A DNA stretch of 64,000 bases, from positions 1,852,553 to 1,916,552 of the forward strand of contig ML682003.1 of the NCBI GenBank assembly GCA_007922195.1. The letters are read 5' to 3'. The DNA comes from Podocnemis expansa. Lineage: Eukaryota > Chordata > Testudines > Podocnemididae. Position 1 is the stretch's first letter. Each line of letters begins with the position of its first letter. Positions 12,592-25,199 of the stretch are shown here, in pieces. The notes under the pieces were generated by a model. The model saw only the letters and a list, made by a program, of their open reading frames with translations. It did no database searches and was not told the origin of the DNA. The translations under genes and the position numbers were made by a program.

Positions 12592-12983
12592 GGGTATGTC
12601 TACTACACTAGGGGCTTGAGTCGACTTAAGGAGGCTTAAATCGACAAGCAACTCCCTGGACACATTTGGAAATTATTAAGTTGACTTAAGGGCTTCCTTA
12701 AGCTGACTTAATAACTCTCACTTTTTAAGTCAATTGAAAGCAATGTGGCTATCTAAGTCGACTTAAGAAGTCCCGTGTAATAACATGTGCCTGCTTAAGT
12801 CGACTTAGTAAAGTCAAGTTAAGCAAACACATTTTTAATTAGGACACTTTCTTAAGTCCACTTAACCAACTTTGTTAAGTTGACTTAATAGAAGTGTGGA
12901 CTCAATAAGTCAACTTAATAAAGTTGACTTTAAGTGGACTTTATTAAGTTGACATAAGAAAGATCTGTCGTGTAGACATACCC
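12592..12983. mobile_element. Foldback MITE with TTAAGTCGACTTAA words
   Basis: The ends are GGGTATGTCTAC and GTAGACATACCC. The interior is an array of TTAAGTCGACTTAA-like self-complementary words, some degraded to AAGTTGACTTAA. It is the same family as the copies at 58888 and 63017, and shares terminal sequence with those at 3082 and 36636. It has no coding capacity. Confidence 0.82.
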
Positions 12984-14573
12984 TCACTGCCTCAATCCAT
13001 TTAATCACAGGTGATCATTTTCCTCTGTCATCTGTACTGTGAATTTCCGCTATCTGCTTTCTGTTCATTCCAAGCAGGCAGCCCTGACATAGATAGCATG
13101 GAGCATGGTGGAGAAGGAATATGGAGCAGAGAAATACACAATGTCATCTGGAAAAGGGGGAGTTTTGCCACCCATGATCTGTATTAGGAAGACCCATTGT
13201 GGGATGTGTGCACCTGATACTTCACGAGCACGTGGCGGACAGCAGTTGTGGGTTCACATATAAAGGGGGAACTCCTTCTCTTTCCCACTCTCCCATTGTG
13301 TCCTCTCCAGCTCTGCTAAAGGCTGGTCAGCTGTAATGCACGGGATAAACTACTGACACAGGTTCCTCCTCCAAACCTTTTAAAAATTGCCATGCCATGT
13401 GTTTACCCCCAAAATCCTGGTGTGGCGCACTCCGGGGAGTAAGGCCCCTTGCTATTTGTCCCAGTTTGGATGCAACCAGCCAAGTGGTAGGTCCATCAAA
13501 TGGACTGAGTCAGGCAGTGGGTAAACCCATCCCATTAATGTTCCTATTCTGCATAAACTAGTTATTAGTTCCCTTCCCTTCCAGGAGTGAAACAGGTTTT
13601 GTCCTCGACCCTACTCACATCCTGTGTTGCCACCTGTGTACCAGGAGAAGAATTATAGTTAACCTGGAAAACTAGAGGAGCAGAATTCTTTTCTTCAGGG
13701 AGGAAATTGTGGCACCCTGCAGGATGAACATTCAGGAATCAAAGCAATGTGAGATTTTCGGCATCCATGTGAAAGGAAATCTGGGGCAAATAGAGGAACT
13801 CAGCAGGCGCAGAGTATTAAAATGTTAATGTCTTCAACTGCTAGGGTGCCAGATGATGGCTTTGGATTGTGAGGATTGGCTGTGAATGGGTAGCAAGATA
13901 GCTTCTTTCTTTGCCCAGGTCTGGGGACAAGAGGAAAGTGAGGGATCAGGGCTGGGAGGACATCCCGTGATTTGACTGAATTTCCTCTAGGTCTACCAAC
14001 TGGCTGTGCATCAGAAGAGATGCCGTGTGGAGCAGGGAGTGAAGGATGAAACAATGGTCATTTCAGCTGGATGTTGTCCCCGAGTTTATGTATTTATTTT
14101 CCTCTCTGCTCGTTTTGTCTCCTTGCATGCCAGATGGTGGTTTCTAATTGGTGGAAGATTTTCACCCACATCTCATCCTCCAAGCTGCAATGATCGCAGC
14201 TCCCAGAAAAGCTGATCTGCATACGTGCAAGCGGGAGGACCGCTTGCTGTTATTGCCTCATTAACCTTCCCAGGAGTCTCATGTTAAAGATGAGGGCCCG
14301 ATTTTCCTCTCTGTGCCAGCAACTCCACACCATTTGCATCCAGTGACTTCAGTGGAATTATTTTGGGGTTCCACCACTATATGTTTGCCTAGAATCAGGC
14401 CCCATGAATGGCTGACTAAACCAAATTCCAAAAGGGCAGCTCAACCAAAAACATCTCTCTTTTTCCCAGGTCAAATGACATGTGCTCAGACAACTGCAGG
14501 AGAAAGATCTTGTGAAACCAAGTGAGTAGTGTTTGCTGAGTGTCCTTTTTGTTTCTTGTTTTCTCTCTTTCAG

Positions 14574-14677
14574 AACATGGAAAAGGTGCTCGTCCCTTCT
14601 GTCACATTAATCGTAGGCTGTGGAGTATCTTCACTGACGCTTTTGCTCTTGATTATCATTTACGTCTCTGTCTGGAG
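14574..14677 (+). CDS. ADGRB1: ADGRB1 (BAI1) exon encoding TM1
   Basis: This coding exon of an adhesion GPCR is 104 nt: 34 codons plus two bases of a split Arg codon. It is preceded by a polypyrimidine tract ending in cag and followed by gtacag. The peptide begins NMEK, continues [17 protein letters not shown], and ends IIYVSVW, which is a hydrophobic first transmembrane helix. The NMEK...[17 protein letters not shown] signature matches what I know of BAI1 rather than BAI2 or BAI3, whose TM1 differs. The adhesion GPCR B-subfamily acts at the plasma membrane of neurons, glia and phagocytes; BAI1 binds phosphatidylserine through its extracellular TSP repeats and signals through the ELMO/DOCK Rac pathway (family knowledge). 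The GPS/GAIN exon that should precede this one was not found in the window. The frame joins the next exon as AG|A (Arg). Confidence 0.93.
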
Positions 14678-15261
14678 GTACAGATTTCTTTCTCCACTTT
14701 TCTGACTGGGCACAGCAGCTGTCACTTGACTGGGGTGGACGCTGGTGGTTCTGCCCTCCTTTTGGGGACCTTTGGGTAGCTGAGGTAGAACCGTTTTCTG
14801 ATGAGTACGTGCTTAAGGAAGTGGTGCTGGTGGCTAAGTAGGTGGCATTTTTTTCGCTGGCACGTAACCCAGAATGGTGCTGGCTGAAGTGGTAACGGAA
14901 ATAGTACCTTGAACATTTGCTTCATGGACCTATACATTTTCAGAAGTGATGTGTCGTTTCGGGTGGCTCGATTCTTAGATGTTTACCTTGAGACATTTTA
15001 AAGGCCTAATTTTCAGAGGGCAGGTGCTCAGCACTTTCTGAAAACTGGGACCCCTTTAAGGTGTCTCGGATTGGAGCTGGGTAGAGTGAAGCGCCCAAAA
15101 TCGATAGTCACTTGTGACAATATAGGTCTTAATGATCCCACCACAACTTTCATAAGCTTAAGGATATTAAACCAAGCAGTCTGGCCTAACCTCAATGTCT
15201 ATAGCTACAGTTTGCCTGTCTAAATTCCTCCTGCAGTTTCAAATATGGGATTCTTCAATTC

Positions 15262-15345
15262 ATGTTGAATGGAGTTACTGTTCAGTGTTAAACAGCTGCT
15301 GTGGATTACCCCAGAAGTAGCTGCATTTCTGTCATGGTTATGACT
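15262..15345 (+). repeat. Reptilian SINE-like fragment
   Basis: The segment containing aaacagctgctgtggattac and cccagaagtagctgcatttc is repeated in better-preserved form at 40975-41170. Confidence 0.5.
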
Positions 15346-15429
15346 CCTTAACATACAAAGTCTGATTCATCCATGGCCTACACTGGCATAGGGTTTCCAG
15401 AGGAAAGACCCAGAACATGGGTCATAAGA

Positions 15430-16090
15430 TGCATGTAACTGTAGATTTTAAGGCCAGAAGGGACCCAGTCTGACCTCCTGCCTAGCACAGATGATTGAAC
15501 CTCACCTGCATTGAGTGCTTGAGCTAGAGTATATATTTTAGAAAGTCCAACCTTGATATAAAGACTCCAAACTATGGAGAATCCACCACTTTGCTTGGTA
15601 AACTGTCCCAATTGTCAGCTACTCTCACTGTTAATAATGTGCACCTTATTTCCAGCCTGAATTTTTTAGCTACCGATTCCACCCGCTGGGTCTTGATATG
15701 CCTATGCCTGGGGAGTGAGTCGAGGTGAGTTTGAGGTGAATGTTGGGGCCAGTGTGTAGCCAGATTTGGCCTCAGTGTTATACTTAATCTGAGGCTTAAT
15801 TGCCAAGCAAACCAACTACAGGCAGGAGTTTCCAACTGAGCACGTGACACAAGTTTGTCTATCTTAGGGAGCCCTTTATGATCAGAAATTTTCTCCCTAT
15901 ACTTAAAGACTGTGATCTGCCTCTTAAACTTCTCTTTGATAAGCTAAATGAATTGTGCGGTCCTTTGGTCTCTCACTGTAAATCAGGTTTCGAGATCTCA
16001 GATTATTTGTATGGCCCATCACCTCTTACCCTCCCCATTGTTTCAACATCCTTTATAATGTGAGGACAGCAGAACCAGACACGTTCAAAC
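15430..16090 (-). mobile_element. CR1-like LINE 3' region
   Basis: The top strand has aaggccagaagggacccagt and tgacctcctg, the reversed CR1 tail. It is followed by text whose minus-strand translation resembles the decayed ORF2 end. The right boundary is uncertain. Confidence 0.6.
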
Positions 16091-17784
16091 AATCTCAGCC
16101 ATGTTGTATGTGGAGATACTATCCCTTGCTCAACATCTCAGGACCAAGAGAGCCCTTTTAGCCACCTTATATCTTACAAACAACGGGGAGTCCTCAGAAG
16201 TGGGGCCAGCTGTATTTTTCCTGTCGTCATCGCCGATCGAGTACAGGAACTCTGCCAGGGTGTGGGAGAGAAGTTTCTTGTTCAACAGCGTTCTACCCGC
16301 CTGGTGTTCTGTGGAGAGCACTTACTGGAATTTGGCTGCTTTGTGGAAATTTTGCTGAGAAGTTCCCATACGGACTTCTTCAACAAAAGCAGCTGGCACA
16401 TGTGTCTAGATGCTCGGCTTGAAAACAAACCTGTTCTAATGAACAGATTCACTGAGGCTGATAATTTTGGAAGCATTCCCAGAGTTTTGCCCAATGAGAA
16501 GGCAGAAAGAGAGGGAGGCTGTTCGGGACTTTTGGAGAACAGGCCAGATAACCGAGAGAACCTGAATCAATCCTCTGCTACTCATACACATCCTCAGTAT
16601 TTGCTTCCCAATATGTGCTAGGCCATTGATGAGAGTGGGTTGGAGCTTTTTTGGCTTGTGTGACCAGTTCAGATACAGTTAGACCATCAGGATGTATTTC
16701 CCAACTAAATGTTGTTGCTGACTGATGGGCTTTATGGTGGCCTGTTGGTGGACTCAGTCAATGGAAGGTTACAACTCTCCCCCACCCACTCCACAAATGG
16801 TACATCACTCCGCTAGCTGGCAGTCTTAAAGAGAGGCCAATGATTTCATGGGCTTTGAAAAATGAACTACCTCTGTGCCCTCTGCAGTGCTTCCTCCTGG
16901 TTAGGCTTGGAAACACAGTCTACTTGTGGTCTGTATGATCTAGAGGTCTTGTGGGTAACGAGAAGATTTCCCTGCCCAGAACAACCCATCCTGAGCATTA
17001 CGTCAGTGCAGAATTCTCTGTAAAAATGCCCCACCAATGGGCAAAGCCAAGGGGGATGGACTGTACAGAGCAGTCGCTCTGTCCTGGCCGTGGATGAGCC
17101 AGGTGATCTAATCTGCTTTTGCTTGTCTCTTCTTCTTGACATTCTGGAGCGGTCATGGGTATTCTTGTGTAGAGTTCATCCCTGACCTCAGTGCTGTGCA
17201 GCAACCCCCAAACAGGAGTGACCTTTCCATACCACCAGGATCAATGTTCAGTATTGATTAGGTTTCCTACCGCTTCTCTTGCCCGCCAGTCAACATGCAG
17301 AACAACTCAGTCTTCTGTGTTTTGCCACTGATGGCTGGGTGAAAGCTGCATCATTTTCTTACTGCAAGATACCGCATGAGTTTATCTCACCTCCTGCCCC
17401 TCACGACTGAGTGTAATTTTAGTGGCTGTGGGTGGATGAAGCAGTGTTTGCCGCCCAGGAGAGGAATGGGTAGTGGCCGTCATGCTGCAGTAAGGGTGCT
17501 GGACCATGGCATCCTTTGTGTTCTCTGTGAATGTAGAGTACTTAGAAGTGGGCAACCCACTAATGTCCCCTCGTCTTGTATTTTCAGAATCCACAGGGAG
17601 CCAAGTGGAGACTGGGTAAATGGGAATGACTGCTGCTTCATGGGTTATTCTAGCTTGAGAGTGATGGTGAAAGCAAGGGTACTTTTGTTTTGTTTTGTTT
17701 TGTTTTTGGCAAGGATGAACCTATGGTAGCCTGGATATTGGAGTAAGATAGAGGTGGTCCCAGTGAAGAAGTTACTGGCCAGTC

Positions 17785-18350
17785 CTTCATTGTGTGGTCT
17801 GTTTGCTCTACAGGTTCAGTGGCTAATAAAGAGAGGCACTGGTGAGGCCACAAATGGAGTACTGTGTCCAGTTTTCAGTCCTCCACCAAATTGCAGAGAT
17901 ACCAGTGGAGAACAACAAAAATGATATGAGGGCTGGAGCACATGACATGTGAGGGGAGGCTGAAGGAACTGGAATTGTTTAGTCTGCAGAAGAGAAGAAT
18001 AAAGGGGGATTTGATAGTGGTTTTGAACCAGCTGATAGGGGTTCCAGACAGGATGGAGCTAGGCTGTTCTCAGAGGTGGCAGATGACAGAAGAAGGAGAA
18101 ATGGTCTCAAGTTGCAGTGGGGGAAGTCTAGGTTGGATATTAGGAAAAACACTGTCACTAGGAGGTGGTGGAGTACTGTAATGGGCTATATAGGGAGGTG
18201 GTGGAATCTCCATCTTTAGAGATTTTTAAGGCCTGGTTTGACAAAGCCATGGCTGGGATGGTTTAGTTGGGGCTGGTCCTGCTTTGAGCAGGGGATTGGA
18301 CTAGTGGCCTCCTGATGTCCCTTCCAACCCTTATCTTCTATGATTATAGA
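17785..18350 (+). mobile_element. CR1-type LINE 3' end with ORF2 relic
   Basis: A frame at 17942-18181 contains [20 protein letters not shown], a typical CR1 ORF2 C-terminal segment. The element ends with the CR1 tail gggattggactagtggcctc, atgtcccttccaaccc and ttctatgatt. It is broken and non-functional. Confidence 0.8.
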
Positions 18351-18602
18351 AGAGCTGCTCGTTCCTTGACAGTCCATCAGCCAAGAGTTGACTGTGGTCA
18401 ACTGGCTCAGGGATTGGAAGATATATCGGCATTTGCCCTAGGCTGCTGAGCCTGCTTATCCATTGTTCTTCACCTTGTGCAGTCGCTTACAACCCGTGCA
18501 GAATAGATATAGTGAGAACACGGGAATTTACAGCCAGTTTGTGTTGGTCCTGGCCCAAGGTGCAAAGCATTGGGAATCCAGGGTACTCCCTGGAGTTTTG
18601 AC

Positions 18603-18604
<2 letters not shown>

Positions 18605-18646
<42 letters not shown>
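18605..18646. repeat. GAT microsatellite, 14 units
   Basis: Forty-two bases of uninterrupted GAT. Confidence 0.97.
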
Positions 18647-18647
<1 letters not shown>

Positions 18648-18784
18648 GTGGTAGTAGTAAAGGAGGAGGTTGAATCCAAAAGGGCCTGTACTGTGGGGAC
18701 TCAAGAATCTGGATCAACATGTCATGCCTAAGCCCATGAACAAAAATGTATGCAGATTACCTCATTCACATGTCCTTACTGCAC

Positions 18785-18885
18785 TAAGGAATTTAAAGCA
18801 CTTTGCCAATATTAAGTGAGTCGTCCAGAGTCAGACACCAGTGGGACTGGAGCCCAGGAATTCTGTCTTCCTGCTCGGATCCTTG
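18785..18885 (-). repeat. MIR-like SINE fragment
   Basis: The top strand reads gagtcgtccagagtcagac followed by agcccaggaattctg, the reversed core of MIR-like elements. Confidence 0.45.
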
Positions 18886-21800
18886 TATGTCACCTCCCTA
18901 GCTAGAAAATTAAGCGTATGCTATAGAGAGAATGAAGATTCCCCAGTCACACCTGCCCCTCTTTCTCTTGGCTGGGGACATCCAAATTACTTTCCATCCA
19001 GAGCACGTATTTGCTTCCATTCTGTGGTTTGCATTATCATTTGCTCTTTACCTTGACTTAAAGCTTTGAGTTTTCCTTGGGGTACCACCTCTCTTGTCCC
19101 ACCTTGGGAATTCCGGCATTAACTAACCAGAGGGCCCTAGCCTTCCCCCTTGGCTTCTGAAAACACACCGGCTTCTCCCAAGGAGATAGGAGAGGAAAAG
19201 GCTGCTGGCCACTTGGGATTTGGGGAAGAGAAAAGGGAGAACTCTGGAATCCGTGGATTGCAGCTGCAATATCTGCACCTCCACACCGACAATGCAGAGT
19301 TGGTGGATTGTGTCTGCCTGTGCGTGCTTAATCATAGCAACTGTTTTTGCTGCCACCAAACAGCTTCCATTGGGCACATGGCCAGTGGAGAGCTTGACCT
19401 GCTCACCCCTGTCTTCTAGCTAATTTATGTCAGGCAAAGGGAGACGAGGGTATTCTTCCAGCATTGATCCTTGCCTCACATTGGAAGGAAATAGTGGAGC
19501 CCAGATATTTTGCAATATCCTCAGTGGTCCTTGATGTCAACCATTTCCCCTCTGATCCCCCAATCTACTTCTTTTCCTCCTTTCATACATATATCCTTGT
19601 GGTCATGAAAATTACCTGGTCCTGGTCTCCCCTAGCTCTAAAGTTCCACCCTGGCCCTTACAAGGGCTGAGACAATGCCAGGAAGCTATAGTGTGACTGT
19701 GGAAACAACATTTAACTTGTCAGGCACCAGCCAAGCCCTAAGGTGCCTCATGCTTTCTGGACTGGCCAGTGGCCTGGTTAAAGGTTGCTTCTAGCAGTCA
19801 GTGTGCTGAGAGAGATGGAGTCTGTGGCTGCTATGTGGAGGGAGCAGATCAGGGCTTCTCAGCGAAGCCAGGACAGACTTATTTGCCTCCCTTTTCCATG
19901 ACTCAGCCACTTGTCACAGCCCATATAGGTTCTTTATTCAACCATTTTCTATTGCCAGGCGCTGGCCCTGCTTCCTCTGGAAAGTTGTAGATGACTCTAG
20001 TGGTTTCTCGGCATGCCACATATCTGTGCTGAAAGATGAGGAAGCTTCTGCTCACCAGGTTGGCCTTCTTTGAAGCACAGGGGGTCTAGGAGAGCAAGAG
20101 TATTCTCTCTGGGAAAGGGGGAGGATAGGGAGAGTGGGGTGGCTGGTGCACGGGAGGGAAGAGGAGGCAGGAGTGGTGCATACTCAGCTTTTCTCTCTCA
20201 CACAAGAAAACTAAGGGCATGTATGGACATCTCTGGGCTCCCAAGCCACAAAACTCTTCTGAAGTTCAGCTAGATGCACATGAAAGTACAGAGTTTGCAT
20301 AACAACTCTTCACATCCATTCTCAACCAAGCCTGAGTCTTGGGATTCATCTGTCACTCACAGCAGCGGGTGAAGGGAGTCGTCCAGAAAGCTTGTGTGGA
20401 GACCTACGGCAGACTGACCTGCCAGTGAATCTAGTCCCATCTACACGTCTATATCAGACCTAACTGGGAAGGGGAGTCAGAGAGAGCCAAGGGACTGAGC
20501 TTTGATAAGTTTGAGGTGGTTAGCGGAGCCGGTTCATGGAAAGATTGGGCAGTTTTGAAGGAAAATGAAGCTGAATTTCCAGGCAAGTTGGCTGCAGGCG
20601 GGAGTTTCCAAGAGCACCTGAGGCCTGAGTTTGTGGTTTACGAGGAGTGGAGGGGGTGAGTTTTGGGGAGAGCTGGCTGGGGGCCTAGTTTCAGTGAGCA
20701 CCCAAGACCTGAGTCTCAGGGAATTTGGGGCTGCTTCCTGCTTTCAGTATTAACCCACGACAATCAGCTCACAGCTGGAGTTCACGCTGAGCATTTGTTT
20801 TCATCCAAACACAAAACAGAAAGGAAGTGAAAATGGAACCAAAGGTTGCACTGCTCCCTGTCTAGCAACAGCACACGGTCTCACTCATTGCAGCCTGGAA
20901 ACCTGGGACGCTGCGAGCAGCAAATCCTGCTTCGGCCAAGCCAGCAAGGAACCCAGAACTCAATGCCCCATGCCCAACATATTAACTGGTCACTGAGATT
21001 AAATTACTAGTCAACATGCTGGAATACACACTTCAAAGAGAAATCCTGCCTCAATGTCCAGGGGAATGCTAATAAATCTCATTCTTTAATTTCCTTGGAC
21101 CTAAAGTCCTGAATCTACTCTGGCTAACTGCCACCAGTGTCAGTGGGAATCCTTGAATGAGTGAAGCTACTCATGCACGTGAGTGTGGGACCATACCCTA
21201 CGTCAATTGCTGAGTCATGTGTTTAGTTTATTTTTTGTGCTTGTTCTTTCCCTTACGTCTGTTTTTATTAAGTAATTGAAAAAGCACTGAAAAATCTCCC
21301 CCAAATAATGAGTGAGTTTGATTAGGTTGCACTCCCGTAATTCAGGAGGAAGCCATTGCTGTGATATGCATCGATAATCAGAAAGCATTAATGACTGGCG
21401 TCCAGGAAGTGCTAAAGTCAACACTTGCTACTATGGATTCCCAAAGGCCAGCTCCAAAATCCCACTTCAGATGCTGAAATGAATGGCTTGTTCTTTGAAG
21501 GCATTCAAGCTCCCTGACTCCTGTGGAAGGGATATCAGCAGCTTTTTTAGACAAAACCCAAATTATTTTCTTTTTCAGGGATGTCTCGTCAGATTAAGCA
21601 CAGGGAAGGTGGGGTGTGGGGAGTTGATTTTCAAGCAGTTTGTAGAGAAAATGCTTTTATTTGTAATCTCCTTTTAAAGTCTGCGTGCCTGTGGCTCTGT
21701 TACTGATTCGGAAATCTTAACACCTCTGTGTTGTTGTTTAAGGCTGCTTTTCCAATCCCCTTTCAAGTCCTTTGAACTGAAGAGAACTTTTTTGCACTTA

Positions 21801-22084
21801 GCAAGCTTCACAAAAAGGTTTAGCCACTTCTATGAATAAGAATAGCCTCTGTGCTGACAGTAGCTGGTATAAAAATTACACAGGCTCTCAATCTTTGCGC
21901 TTCAGGGCACAAACCGATCACTAAATGAGGTAAGGAGGAAACCTCATCCTCACATAGTGTAGTATTGTTTACAACTGGGGTCTTGTGTGTTCCCCTAAAG
22001 CATCCAGCTGTGGCCAGCTGCAGAGACCAGGCATGCCACTAATCTGTCAGCTCATCCACACCGAACACTGATATCCCCTGTCTT

Positions 22085-22325
22085 ATCTAGCCAGGTAGTA
22101 TGTCTAGCGGTTAGAGCAAGGACCAAGACCTGGGGGCTGTTCCACTGAACAGCTCTGTGATCTCTTGGGCAAGTCAGTGGACCTCTTTCCTCTCCCCCTC
22201 CTTGTCTATTGAGTTTATAAAATCTTCAGGGCAGACTCTCTCTTATTAGATGTATGCCCAGTGCCTAGCGCAGTGGGGTTCTGATCCGGTTGCACCCTTT
22301 AAGTGCTACTGTATTACAAAGTAAA
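22085..22325 (+). repeat. CORE-SINE/MIR-like element next to the TM2 exon
   Basis: In order it shows a tRNA-like head (gtctagcggttagagca), the core with gggcaagtcagtggacctct, and a tail with cagtgcctagcgcagtgggg. It ends about 35 bases before the acceptor of the exon at 22360. Confidence 0.7.
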
Positions 22326-22359
22326 CTACAGGAGCTCTCCCCCTCTTTTGTCTTTGCAG

Positions 22360-22462
22360 ATACATCCGCTCAGAACGCTCTGTCATTCTCATCAACTTCT
22401 GCCTGTCCATCATTTCCTCCAATGCTCTCATTCTGATTGGACAGACCCAGACCCGGAATAAG
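22360..22462 (+). CDS. ADGRB1: ADGRB1 exon encoding ICL1 and TM2
   Basis: The exon is 103 nt. Its first base completes the Arg codon from the TM1 exon, and 34 further codons end exactly on a codon boundary. The acceptor is tctttgcag and the donor is AAG|gtagga. The peptide starts YIRSERS (first intracellular loop), continues with the TM2 helix [17 protein letters not shown], and ends QTQTRNK in the first extracellular loop. BAI2 has a different TM2 (RFIKSERSIILLN type), and BAI3 has SSNILILVGQTQTHNK, so [13 protein letters not shown] supports ADGRB1. A decayed SINE ends only a few tens of bases upstream of the acceptor. Confidence 0.96.
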
Positions 22463-22984
22463 GTAGGAGACAAAAATTGTTCTTCTCTGATCTAGCACTG
22501 AGATGATCTGTTCAGGTAGCTTTTCCTGTCCTCCTTCTTTGCCTCCCTCTGTTAATTAACTACGTGTCAGAGACACCACTAAATGGCAGATTTCAATTTT
22601 CTCTCTCGTTCGCTCCTTGATAATTTGGGAGCATCCTCAGGGCTTTCATTAAAAACCAATGGGATATTTTTGAATATCTGCCTAGAGTTAGCAGGCCTGT
22701 AGCTCAGCAAAGGAACATGGGTATGAGTAAAAACTTAGCCATTTCTCTTCCAAAAACTCAAAATGACAGACCAGGGGGGAAAAAAAACCTTCAGCAACTC
22801 ATCATTCTAAATGCTTTGTGCATCTCGAGTGGCGGGAGCTTAAAGTATGTTGCAAGCATTAAGAAAAGTGCCTTATAACACCCTCACTAGGGTAGGAAAG
22901 CATCATTAGAGCAATTGTATGTGTGGCAAAGCTAAGGTGTTGGGGTATTTAGGTGCCTAAATCAATGGGAGTTAGACCCTAAAT

Positions 22985-23400
22985 ACCTTGGATATCTGAG
23001 CCTGAAAACGAGTGAGTCACCACAGATCACAGAGTGAGTCAGGGGCAAAGCTAGGAATACCCAATTGCCCTGATATAACCACTACAGTACATTCATTTTC
23101 TGGATTGCCAAGCAAGATACCACACTGCCTGTCTGATTGTTTTCCAGCCAAAGCACTTTAATTCTCCTGTTGACCCCCTTCTTAATAACCACACCACTTG
23201 GCTCTGATCAGTCAGAGATCTGGAGGCTCTTTACAAATCAGGCAATTGCCAGTATCTCAGTTTTACGGTGGAGGACGAAAGCCACAAAGGGAGGAAGGGA
23301 AGGCTCCAAAGTCACCCAATGGGCTAGTCCCAGAATCCAGGCTAGAAGTCAGGTCTGTTGAGGCCAATGCTAGCATGTGACCCACCGGGCTGGACTGCCT
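22985..23400 (-). repeat. Two MIR-like SINE fragments
   Basis: The first fragment, about 22985-23105, contains cacagatcacagagtgagtc. The second, about 23215-23395, contains caaagtcacccaatgggcta and tcccagaatcc. Both read as MIR-like cores on the minus strand. Confidence 0.5.
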
Positions 23401-24189
23401 CTTTTGAAGCTTTATTACACATAAACTCCAGGTCTGAATGAGCCGTGGTGGCTGACTAGAGGCCTTTCATGTCAGAGCTAGGGCATGTCTGGTGGGACAT
23501 TTCTCTCCTCCTGCTGTCCATTCCTGAAAATCTTGCTCCTCTCCCTCCTAGGATGTGCACTTCAAAAGTAAACACTGCAAAACAGCTTGCCCTTTTGGGG
23601 CATCATGCATGCTCTGTGACGTGGTAGAGTGGGATGGGAGGGATGGAAAGAGTGGCTTTGCCAGGGCTTTCACTGGGAACTTCAGCTGAAGCCAAGAGTT
23701 GTGTGCGCCAGGGCTGTGAAAAACAGCAACTCTTCATGTTCCTTCTCATTTAATAAACTTGGAAAAACATAGCCATGACTCCTTTTTGGCTTTGATTCCT
23801 AAATAATCAACTTCATCCCAGGAAAAAGAAAAAAAAAAGAAACTCAACTATTTTGGGGAGCTGCACATGTGCCTTCATTTATTTCAGTCCTTCTTTGGTG
23901 CGGAGTTATGGCCTAATTTGTCTCTTGTGCTTTTGCTCCCCATTTTATGGATATCCATCATTAACGTCTGTAGTAGGGATTCAAAGCTTCTGACTGTGTT
24001 TGTAAGAGGAAGATTAGTTCTTTGCACATAAATATGCATGAAATACCAGAAATAGAAAGGTTATTCTTGGATTTCCGCTCAGTTGTCTAGTAGATGGTTT
24101 CTGGTAGGGAACAGAGAAAGAAATGATGCAGGGAAGAGACTGGGGCTCCATGGAGTCTAAATGAGGAGTTTATTAAAGATGAATTATTG

Positions 24190-24950
24190 ATTCATTGCCT
24201 TATGAAAGGAAACTCAAAGAGCTTAGCTTGTTTAGCCTAACTAAAAGAAGCTTGAAGAGAGATATGATTGCTTTGCATAAATACATCAGAGGGATAAACA
24301 CGAGGCAAGGAGAGGAATTATTGAAGTTCAGCACCAATGTGGATGCAAGAACCAGTGGACATAATCTAGCCATCAGGAAGTTTAGACTTGCAATCAGATG
24401 CGGGTTTCTATCCATCAGAGGTATGAAGCTCTGGAATAGCCTTCCACAGGATGTAGTGGGGGCAAAATGTCTTGCTGGTTTCAAAATTGAGCTTGATAAT
24501 TTCATGGAGGGGATGGTATAATGGGAAAGCCTTGTTTGGGGATTGACTGATCTTTGTCTCCTGAGGATAGATATGCTGATGGGACAATTGATGGGCTGAG
24601 TACTGAGTTATTACAGAGAAGTCTTTCTTGGGTGTCTGACTGATCAGACTTGCCTACATAGTCAGGTTTGACTGATCTCCGTATTTGGGGTCGGGAAGGA
24701 ATTTTTCCCCAGGGTAGATTGGTAAAGGCTCTAGGGACTTTTCACTTTCCTCTGTACTATGGGGCATGACTTAGTTGCTGCTGGATTCTCTGTTCCTTAA
24801 AGTCTTTACATCGTGATTTGAGTACATGTAGATAAGAGGTTTATTTCAGGGAGGGGGCTGGGTGAGGCTTTGTGGTCTGCGTTGAGGTCAGACTAGATGA
24901 CCATAGTGGTCCCTTCTAATGTTAGAGTCTACGAGTCTATGATGATGAGT
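24190..24950 (+). mobile_element. CR1-type LINE 3' end with ORF2 relic
   Basis: The 108-codon frame at 24195-24521 contains YERKLKELSLFSLTKRSLKR, then GHNLAIRKFRLAIRCGF and MKLWNSLPQDVV, the conserved C-terminal block of CR1/L3-type ORF2 proteins. The 3' tail reads aggtcagactagatgaccat and gtcccttctaatgttagag. The upstream part of the ORF is missing, so it is a truncated insertion. Confidence 0.85.
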
Positions 24951-25199
24951 TTCTGAAAACTTCTGAAAACTTGATGATGGCTTGCTGGGTCATTTTCCCC
25001 TGAGGGTTTCTTTGGCAGTCTTTTTGCTTCAGTATTCCAAATTCTTCCTTCCTTTCCACCGTTGAAGATGAAAATGCTGGATAGGGGCTAAATATTACAA
25101 TATTTATAATACAAAAGGAAAGAGCCATTCATTACATGGTCATACATTGGTTTTTGTTTATTTGTAAGCATGATTATGGGATATTAATTAGGACTCAAT

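Larger units (their letters stand above)
1..14573. other. Non-coding sequence upstream of the TM1 exon (probably intron of ADGRB1)
   Basis: No ADGRB1 exon was recognised here; in particular there is no segment for the GPS-proximal peptide expected before NMEK. Open frames in this stretch are short, hydrophilicity is random, and several overlap repeats. It contains simple repeats near 280-385, a pyrimidine/C-rich tract, hairpin repeats, two foldback elements, a hAT MITE, a Penelope-like end and CR1 or SINE fragments, listed separately. Stretches such as 2200-3050, 3520-4790, 5020-7500 and 8650-10580 show nothing I can assign. Missing small exons cannot be excluded by eye. Confidence 0.55.
14678..22359 (+). 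other. ADGRB1: ADGRB1 intron between TM1 and TM2 exons
   Basis: This 7.7-kb intron is bounded by gtacag and tctttgcag. It carries two CR1-like LINE fragments in opposite orientation (about 15.43-16.09 kb minus, 17.79-18.35 kb plus), a GAT microsatellite, and a SINE close to the 3' end. I see nothing assignable in 16.1-17.8 kb and 18.9-22.0 kb; the ORFs there are short and lack family motifs. Confidence 0.85.

Noticed and set aside
13240..13330. TATAAAGGGGG followed by a pyrimidine stretch, promoter- or LTR-like
   Set aside because: No downstream coding exon, no paired repeat, no polyadenylation site in register; likely chance.
14470..14521. Exon-like segment between tttttcccag and gtgagt just upstream of the TM1 exon
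   Set aside because: It would leave an intron of only 52 bases before the TM1 exon, its 52-nt length does not fit the phase, and its peptide does not resemble the GPS-proximal sequence expected.
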